Below, one piece after another: positions 56,190 through 64,000 of a stretch of 64,000 bases of DNA; the first letter of the stretch is position 1, and each line of letters starts with the position of its first letter. The notes beneath the pieces were generated by a model that was given only the letters and a program-made list of their open reading frames with translations, was not told the origin of the DNA and did no database searches. Source of the DNA: Piliocolobus tephrosceles (Eukaryota; Chordata; Mammalia; Primates; Cercopithecidae); the NCBI RefSeq assembly GCF_002776525.5, contig NC_045443.1, positions 56,831,914 to 56,895,913 on the forward strand, in the 5' to 3' direction. The position numbers and the translations under genes were made by a program.

Positions 56190-56723
56190 TTAAGAAAGAA
56201 GCATGGTAAGGGTTACCTCTAAGTATAAAAACCCAAGGTAGAAAGTTATTGCCACTAAAATGATCATTTCGGAGACAGGCAGGATCTGTAACTGAAGACC
56301 AGCATAGTTAATATTCCGTAACTCCAAGCTGTGGAACTTATTCTTGTTAATCATTTTTACAATGCTCATGTGTTTTTCCACAGTAATTAGTAGTAACCTG
56401 AAAAATAAAGGCGTTTTCTGCCTGACTTTACTGGCATCATGGAAAAGCAAGTTAGAAAGGCTATCCCACTTTGCAGTCAAAATGTCCAAGAACAGAACTT
56501 TTACAGAGGATAGAGAGGTAAAAGACAGGAAAAGTAGAAACCAGTCCAAGTCTGTGGGATTCATAGCCAAGAAAGAATGAAACAGTGCATCACTGAAGTG
56601 GTCCTGAGAGCTTCCAAGACTCTGGGGCTGAACATCACAGAAGGTAGAGGACTTTTTCCAATGTAGTGTTTTCAAGATATTATGTAACCAGATTTGAAAA
56701 ATAACCTTGGAATTTATAGGCAT
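56190..56723 (-). other. Unassigned 177-codon open frame
   Basis: The longest ATG-to-stop frame in the window, in DNA of ordinary AT-rich composition. The protein is rich in Leu, Phe and Ser with three hydrophobic stretches (about residues 80-105, 118-127 and 150-177). It carries no motif, signal or domain I recognise. The start has A at -3 but C at +4. No promoter, splice site set or polyadenylation context supports transcription, and an opposite-strand frame of 78 codons overlaps it. It is long for chance at this base composition, but I cannot claim a gene; a decayed processed copy of something unrecognised is also possible. Confidence 0.25.
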
Positions 56724-56939
56724 TATGTCTAGTCTTATTTCTTTTAGATTGAAAATGAGTTATCTTGATTGCTATTGTGTTTTGGATTGAGAAGGAGGCA
56801 GGTAGGAGAGAAGGAGGTTCTTTAGCCTCTACTCTTCAGAATAAGTAAAATGAAAATATCTCCACCTCTTATGTTCTTGGCCACTCTCTACTTGCCAAAA
56901 AAAACCTTTTTTTTTTTTTTTACCTCTATCCCTGAATGA
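56724..56939. other. Unassigned DNA with T-run
   Basis: Nothing recognised besides a T-run at 56907-56921. Confidence 0.5.
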
Positions 56940-57145
56940 TTAATCTCTATTATAATACTGTATTTATTTTCTTTATATAGAATGCAATCTATAATTATCT
57001 TATTTATATTTTTAACTTTCTCATTCCTCTCTCCTCTACTAAAATATGTATTCATGTTTTGTTTAGCCCTGTAGCCACAGTGCTTGACAAATAATAGTCT
57101 TTCAATTGATATTTGTTGAACAAATGAATAGATGAACTGATGACT
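56940..57145 (+). mobile_element. L2 LINE 3' end fragment
   Basis: 'agccacagtgcttgacaaat' then 'aatagtctttcaattgat' and 'atttgttgaacaaatgaata' are the L2 terminus. Confidence 0.72.
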
Positions 57146-58895
57146 AAACATGAAGTTAGGTTGATAGTAATAATTGTAGTTCTTTGGACAGTTCACCCTT
57201 CATTTGCCTTTTCTATGACCCTGAATTCTCTGTAAATTCCTCCACCAAATATTTCTGGGAAGCACATGAGCTGAAAGAGAGGTCAAATGAGTTTTTGCCC
57301 TACTGCTTTCTCACCATTGCTAATGCCCTCAGTGGAAAGCGCAACAGCGCAACAAAAACACTGCCTATGGAAAGTTCTTGTCCTCTAGTGCTTCCAAAGT
57401 AACCGATTCCCAAATACCAAAACTGAGGTGCAGGCAGCAATGGAAAAAATGACCCCTGTTCAAATCCATGCCATACCTGACCATATCTGAATTTTAAAAC
57501 ATCATTGTGTTTAGAGTCTTAAAGTATTTTGTGAAAACAGCTTCTGTAGCATCAGTTCTTAAATCACCTATCCCCTGGAACCTCAGATATTCCTGCAGAC
57601 AAGAAAAGTGTATGTACCATGTCATCCATCTTGTTTATTGTTTTACTACCTCCTGGGCATCCATGTACTGTCCTGTCTGTCTGTAGCCACATTGCAAAAC
57701 AAACAAAATTGTCAGTTCATGCAAATAAACTCCTAGAATGTTCATCAGTTCTCTAGCTCTGTAAGCATACAGTTGGGAGTCCCAGCTTTACCTGTGCCAG
57801 CAAATGCTGTTTTTTTTGTTTGTTTGTTTGTTTTGTTTTGTTTTTTTTAAATCTAGATACTTCTGTGGCTCATTGCAAATATGTTTTTATAGAACTGCTT
57901 CAAAAATTGTAGAAAAATTGTTAATATTTTTCCTAACCAAATTATCTCCTATAATAATCTTCCTTTTCATCAGGCAATTCCTACCAGTTAGAGAGATTTA
58001 AGCATGGGGAGGAGGATGGAATGAAAAGGAATGAAGAGTAATTTTCACCTTGCAGCTCCTTTCAAGTTTAAATGTTACTGAATGTAGTATTTCGAACAGT
58101 GATTCAATTTATACTGTTTATTAATTTCTTACATTTGGATAAGGATCTCTCTGTCACTGGTTTCTTTGAGAAGGTCTGCTGTGGGCGTATAGGGAACCAA
58201 TAGCATTCGGGTCATTTTTTCTTAGGCCCCTGAGGAGCATGGCTGAATTCAGTTGAACTCCTCTCAGAATAGGTCTATTTCTATCACCTATAGGGACCAG
58301 GTTGGAGCCAATTAGAGTCCTGCAACCCCAAGAATCTCATAATACAGCTTCATTCCCTAAGGTCTTTGAAAATGCATGTTACATGCTGATCCCAAAGGAA
58401 CCGGGTTAAACTGACCCTAGAAATTCCAAGTAGAATTCTACTGGTCATTAAAAAAACTTTTGCTGAGACTAAAATTTCTTTACCTAGCTGTACTTAGTAC
58501 TTTGTGAATCCTGTACCTCATTTGTGGAAATACATTTGGCTTTTAAACTAAATCCATTGAGTAGATCTAAACTTTATCATTATCTGCTAATGATTCTAGA
58601 AGCAATATCTATTTTAGGATTACATGTATAACCAACTACACATTAGGGTTATCATTTAATTTTTAACTGCTAGTTTATGTAATTAAATGTACATAAATTT
58701 TAACATCTTAGGGGAGAGAAGACAACTATAAAAAATAATTTTATGAATAGTTATAAAAAAATAAAGTTCAGCATATCCTGACATGAAGTTATTTCCTTGG
58801 CCTGAGGTCACTTTATTAGATACTATAGTGAATATAAATGATTTATTCACTGTTTATGGTCTCAGAATGCTTACAGTTTAGATTTTCTTGAGGGC
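57146..58895. other. Unassigned DNA
   Basis: No repeat family recognised apart from a (TTTG)n-rich tract at 57809-57848. Short frames at 57184-57402 and 57804-58001 are not supported as genes. Confidence 0.5.
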
Positions 58896-58919
58896 AAAAA
58901 AAAAAAAAAAAAAAAAAAA
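58896..58919. repeat. Poly-A tract
   Basis: 24 uninterrupted A residues with no element recognised immediately upstream. Confidence 0.95.
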
Positions 58920-58976
58920 GCTTTGTACATGAAAGCCAGTCTAGCAGTTCTGTATTGTCTAACTAAAACAAATTGT

Positions 58977-59252
58977 GGCCTCACACAGTAGCTCACACCT
59001 GTAATCCCACACTTCGGGAGACCAAGGTGGGTGGATCACCTGAGGTCAGGAGTTTGAGACCAGCATGACAAACATGGAGAAACCCCGTCTGTACTAAAAA
59101 TACAAAATTAGCCAGACTTTGTGGTGGGCACCTGTAATACCTGCTACTCAGGAGGCTGAGGCAGGAGAATCGCTTGAACCTGGGAGGCGGAGGTTGCGGT
59201 GAGCCGAGATCATGCCATTGCATTCTATCCTGGACAACCAGAGCGAAACACC

Positions 59253-59283
<31 letters not shown>
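58977..59283 (+). mobile_element. AluS, full length, plus strand
   Basis: 'ggcctcacacagtagctcac', 'ggtggatcacctgaggtcag', 'aaccccgtctgtactaaaaa', 'ggtgggcacctgtaatacct', 'ggcggaggttgcggtgagcc', and a pure 26-A tail at 59258-59283. The 113-codon minus-strand frame here is Alu-derived. No clear target duplication seen. Confidence 0.93.
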
Positions 59284-59291
<8 letters not shown>

Positions 59292-59474
59292 GACACAATG
59301 AAGATGTTGAGAAATTGTGAAATAAATATAACATTTAACAGAAAATTTCTCCAATCTACCAATCATTTCCGTGTAATACCTGTCAACATCCTGTGAGACA
59401 GGTGTCTTCTGATAGAGTGTTATGCAATTTGAATAAAATGTATGAAATTATGAAAAATAGGCAAGAAAAATTTA
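59284..59474. other. Unassigned DNA
   Basis: Nothing recognised. Confidence 0.5.
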
Positions 59475-60600
59475 AGGTAGTCAAACTTTGGTATGCCTTC
59501 TATTGAAGATGGAGGAGTGACCCAATCTGAGAATTACTATTGGGAGATCAATCCTGCTAGGATGCGTTGGAGAGAGGCCAGAAGCGGGGAGAGATATAGG
59601 AGGCAAGGTTGGGAAACTGAAAGTAAGACAATCCTTTAGGGGACTATTACAGTTGTCCATGTGTGAGGTGAAAAGCACATGAACCATGATAATCAAGAGA
59701 GAAATGAAAAGAAAGATGCATTCAAGAGCTATTAAAGAGGAATTACTTATTAAAGAAAAGACTTGGGGTTTTTCAGCTTAGGAACGGTTCCTGCAATGTA
59801 CAAACTCAAAAATTTAACATTTCGGTGGGGTGCCCATTTGAAAATATCTAGGAAGTAGCAATAAATGAAGAATTTAAATTTAGGAAAAGGATTACTGCAA
59901 GAGGTAGAGAATTAGAGCACACCATGAATAAAAGTGGTAACTGAATCTATAGAGATAGATAATATTATGGGGGATATGTAAAGAGAAAAGAGCCAACAAT
60001 TTAACCTTTATGAGAACCCACATATGTAGGACCTAATGAGGAAAAGTAGCCATTGAATAAAGAGTAGTGATATAATAAGAGAGAAGCCAAGGCCAAGGAC
60101 TGCAAAGTCTCAAGTACAAGGTACAATTGAATATTATTACATACTGTTAAAAATGTCAATGAGATGAGGTTCAGTGGCTTTGGAGATTAGAAAGCTATAG
60201 CTCATCTTTAGGAGAAAATTTATTCAGTCAGACTTTATAAGAGAAAGGTCCAGTGCAAGAAATTCACAATGCCAATGTGGTGAGATAGTAGAGTCTACAA
60301 GGAAACGTGGCTCTTGCATGAAATTTTGAAGTAAAGAAGATGAAAGAAATTTAGTGGTGGCTCAAGATAAAGGCAACTCTAAAAGAGAACATTTTTCCTA
60401 CTTCTTCTAGGCTCAGAGAAATATACACATTTTGTAGGCTAAGGAAAGAACTAGAAATGACTGATAAATTAAAAATAAAGTGTGAAAATTACTGACACCA
60501 AATCCTTTAGAAAGACAAAAGACTTCATTAAAAATCATAAGTAAATGAGTTAGCCTGAGACGGACTCCTTTTCCTCTAGGACAGAAAAGAAAGGAAAGGT
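59475..60600 (+). repeat. Old AG-rich interspersed repeat, family unassigned
   Basis: Follows a common mammalian repeat order that I know without being sure of its class: 'ggggactattacagttgtcc', 'gccaaggccaaggactgcaa', 'gtcaatgagatgaggttcag' and 'tggctttggagattagaaag'. No frame is intact. Ends are approximate. Confidence 0.5.
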
Positions 60601-62316
60601 TGTCTGATAGAAGATAGAAACCTCCTTCCTGCTGCTCCCAGGTTTGAAATGTTGTCCTTCTAGTGAGCAGGGTAGGAAGGACAGCAACCTGGTGCTCCCC
60701 ACTCAGCTGCTGGTGGGCTGTCTCTCAGGCTGGAGTGAATGGGGATGCTAAACCAAAGGTCAGAAAAGCATGGTGTCTCTGGTGGAGAGTGAAGGTGTAT
60801 CGAAGAAGTGTTAGGACAAGGAACACACAGCTACTTCTCCACGCTGCAGCAAAGTCAGAGCAAACTTGAGTGTGTAGACTGGGGCAGAGTGGAACCCAGT
60901 CAGGCAGGGAAATCTCTGGTCTAGAATGATGAGCAGATACCCAGATATAGGAGGAAAGGTCAAGGTGGAAACAAAGTTAAACAATAAAATAATTTAAAAA
61001 TTGAGAAATTAAATTAGTATCAAGTTGATGCCTGGCATTATTGGTGTATTTTATTCCCTGTTGTCACCAAACCTGGAAGAGGCCCATCTACAGGTCTTCA
61101 GGGGGAGGCAAAGGGGGAAGAAAAATGCACACAATGAGTAAAGACAAAATGTTCCTAATAATTTTGTTACTTCTAATTTGGTGTGGTACAAGTATGCCAT
61201 CAATTCCCAGAGGACTGTGTGTGCTTGTTGATGTGTTTTAGGGGAGACTCAGAATCTTGACTAGTACAAGAAGGTATGGGGAAAAGAAAAAGCTAAGTTT
61301 TTCTTTTCTCTGTATTTAAGATGATGGTTCTTTCTGGTCATCTTCCAGAATTGACAAGCAGGATCCAACAAACTGATTTTAGCAGCTCCTATAGCTTTCA
61401 TCTAGGTTATATTTAACTATGGGTTCATTTTTATTCCATTCAGCACCAACTTCATTATCAGTGTTTAGTGTTTATTATGTAACAATAACAAATTCTAAAT
61501 ATAAGGACTTAAAGTTGTGAATTCTATGATTTAATGTGACATTTCCTTGGAGAGGATTTTCATAGTGAATCTTGATGTTTATAGAATGTGATGGAAATGA
61601 TCTATTTCAGCTTTGCCTCTTACTTTAATGGGTTTTTTGGATCCTTTATAGGAAATGCTGGTGGTGAACAGACCTCACTGATGTCAATGTCATAAAATAT
61701 ATATAGAAGCTCAAAAAAGGAAATACTTTTTGGAGTCTCTGTAAATAGTCAACTATTATGCATTATTTATGACATATTTCGTGGCTTTTTAAATGCTATT
61801 GATCATGATATGTTTATCCAACAACATATGGTTGACATGATTCCCACTTGATAGTCGTATAGTATAAATGTTTGTTTTAAGAGTATATGAATTGGGCAAA
61901 TACGGGGAACTAAATAACATATATAGTTTATGATTGAAATATTAGTTCTTTTATATTTGAATATACAGTATACAAGCTTCTGTTTTCATTCTGTCTTTGA
62001 AAAAAACCTTCACATGATTTATTTGCAATATTGAGCTAAATTGTATCAGTTTTATAGGAACATATTTTGTTAAGTAGTATAAAAAATTATTAATTTAATC
62101 TTCATAAAAGAAAAACTAAACATATACTAGATTCTCTGAGGATCTCATATTATAACTTTTATGAAAACTAAATTGTGATTTGAGAATAGAATAAAATTCT
62201 AAGCAGTCTTAAGGAACTAAGACTTGGCCTTTGGGAACCTCTAGTATTTAATTGTTAAGCACAGGCCCTGTCTGCTTATATAATGTAATTTCTTCATATG
62301 ATTCTTTCAGAAGAAC
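60601..62316. other. Unassigned DNA
   Basis: No repeat or exon recognised; frames of 66-68 codons at 60663-61241 carry no domain. Confidence 0.5.
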
Positions 62317-62368
62317 TTTTTTTTTTTTTTTGTTTTTGTTGTTTTTTTTTTTTTTTTTTTTTTTTTTT
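62317..62368. repeat. T-rich tract
   Basis: About 52 bp of nearly pure T with two G-containing breaks, followed by 'gcgggggagggt'. It could be the tail of a minus-strand insertion, but nothing recognisable follows. Confidence 0.93.
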
Positions 62369-64000
62369 GCGGGGGAGGGTCCCTGTTCTGTCTCCATAGT
62401 TTTTAGGAGCTTGGAAAAGTTGTTAAAACACTGTCCATATGTTTATTACTTATTTTGAATGGCAGTAGCATTTTCTTAGAACAGGGAAGAAATTTGTGTT
62501 TTATATACTAAGAAAGCCAATAAGAGAACTATTTTAGTGTCATAGAATCAAAGTATGGGAGCTCAGAGGGACTCAGAATACTAAGTTCTGCACTGTGTTT
62601 TTTACAAATAAAGAAACTAAGATCCAGTATTATTGTCACTTGGCCAAAATGTTACAACACTTTAGTGACATTTACTGTGATATATGTTTTTAAATACCAC
62701 ATGGGATTGTATTTTTGCACATCACATAAAGCAAGTTACTGGATATTGAGTCATCTTAATCACTTGGTCATTTTACATTTCCAACAGTCACTGTTCCTTT
62801 CCATATCCAACTTAGTAGCATATTTTACAGTATAATACTCTTAAAGACATTGAAAAGATTATTTGGTTCTAGTTAATACAAATAATAGTACCATTGGTTC
62901 TTTATAAAAGACATGCTTCTCTTTATATGCTTCATTATAGAAAATTCAAATTTATCAGACCTGCATGAGACCACACCATTGATCTCTTTTCCCTGCTACA
63001 TTCCCGACTATTTTTTAAACTGAAAAGACTTACTGGTGTCTGACTTACTCCTGCAAAAGATTTTAAGAGATGCTAAGCAAAATTTCAGTTAGGAGGAATC
63101 AGTTCAAGAAATTTTTTATACATCATGGTGACTGCAGTTAATAACAATATATTGTATATTTGAAAATCGCTGAGAGTAGATTTTAAGTGTTCTCACCACA
63201 GAAAATAAGTATGTGAGGTTCTATGTATGTTAAATACCTTGATTTAGTCATTTCAGAATGTTTACATATAGCAAAACATTTTACATCATAAATATATACA
63301 ATTTTTACTTGTTAATTTAAGAAATATATTAATAAAATGCTATAAACTAAAAAAGAAAAGCTAAAGTCATACTCTTGGTTTGGTCTTTTCCTTGGCTTAG
63401 TGACCTTGTTTTTACTTGTCCTGAGTGTCTTAACTTGAGAATCTTTTACCAGGCTAAAGCTAAGTGGGGGATGGGGCGGAACGTATCTTTCCATCCTGCA
63501 AGTCCTATAATACCTATCCCTTTTCCTATTTTTGTCCCTGCTATCCTGCTACTATGGCTTTATAGCTTCCATAGTAACCTTCTAAATGTAGCTAATTACC
63601 ACCAACTCATGCAACCGGCATCATCTCTAAACCTCTTTTCCCAGAGCCCCCAAATACATTGTGTACATTTTCTGCATTTGAAGATACCAGGGAAAAGTTT
63701 TACCAAATATTTTGTTACTGTTTAACATATCTTGCCATTTTTCTAACTTCTAACAGATTCCTCACTACTGGCTGCCCATCCTTGGAGCCAACGTGTTTCT
63801 CGGGATTTTGTTTTATACACCCTAGCTCAGATTTTGTTATTCTGTCAAACAACTGCAATCTCTTAGGGCTTACAATAACAGATATTTATTTCTTACCCAT
63901 GCTATGCTGCTTAGGCACTATGGGTCAGCTGTGGCTCTGGTTGGTTCTGAGGGGCTCAGCTAACCATCAGACATTTTCTTATTTTGAGGGATTCAGGCTA
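62369..64000. other. Unassigned DNA to window end
   Basis: Nothing firmly recognised. 63868-64000 ('tagggcttacaataacagat' then 'atttatttcttacccatgct') resembles an old MaLR/ERVL LTR on the minus strand but is cut by the window edge. The 116-codon plus-strand frame at 63375-63725 has no domain and is probably chance. Confidence 0.45.

Noticed and set aside
58993..59334. 113-codon minus-strand frame
   Set aside because: Antisense of the AluS at 58977-59283, the usual Alu-derived open frame.

Overview
The window is primate nuclear DNA, most likely from an Old World monkey. The main evidence is a young, nearly intact AluY at 3296-3606. It carries changes I associate with the cercopithecid AluY radiation ('ggctcaagcc', 'gagacggg', 'gcgtaaaccc', 'gagatccggcc') and is flanked by an exact 16-bp target-site duplication. 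The rest of the repeat content is that of any catarrhine: AluJ/S, L1PA, MST and MLT LTRs, MIR and L2. The species cannot be fixed from sequence alone.

I see no protein-coding exon, no rRNA, tRNA or snRNA gene, no CRISPR array and no supportable promoter. The DNA is AT-rich and reads as an intergenic stretch or a large intron. Nearly all open frames are chance or lie inside Alu, L1 or LTR sequence. The longest, 177 codons on the minus strand at 56190-56723, has no recognisable family.

Layout. 1-12 kb is AT-rich DNA with the AluY, ancient MIR/L2/L1M copies, a hAT-type fossil and an MLT1 LTR. 12-16 kb has an L1 3' end, a MER5A-like element split by a palindromic element, and a solo MST LTR with a 5-bp duplication. 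17-22 kb has an Alu monomer, a MaLR LTR, an L1PA fragment with clear duplications, and an AluJ. 26.7-27.3 kb is an Alu split by a 348-bp solo retroviral LTR. 28.1-30.4 kb is a two-LTR MST element. 30.5-32.8 kb has two Alus. 33-38 kb is repeat-poor and very AT-rich. 39-52 kb is scattered MIR, L2, MLT1 and one Alu fragment. 53.8-56.1 kb is an L2 copy split by a long GC-rich LTR. 58.9-60.6 kb has an AluS and an old AG-rich repeat.

The most unusual items are local rearrangements and hidden structures, not genes. A unique ~173-bp segment at 18452-18624 reappears inside the L1 at 20289-20446, replacing about 17 bp of L1. It is preceded there by a 12-mer that also occurs at 18113-18124. A ~100-bp segment occurs twice, at 37127-37226 and 37914-38011. 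A 38-bp inverted repeat at 53122-53210 could form a near-complete hairpin in minus-strand RNA. I found no previously undescribed functional system.
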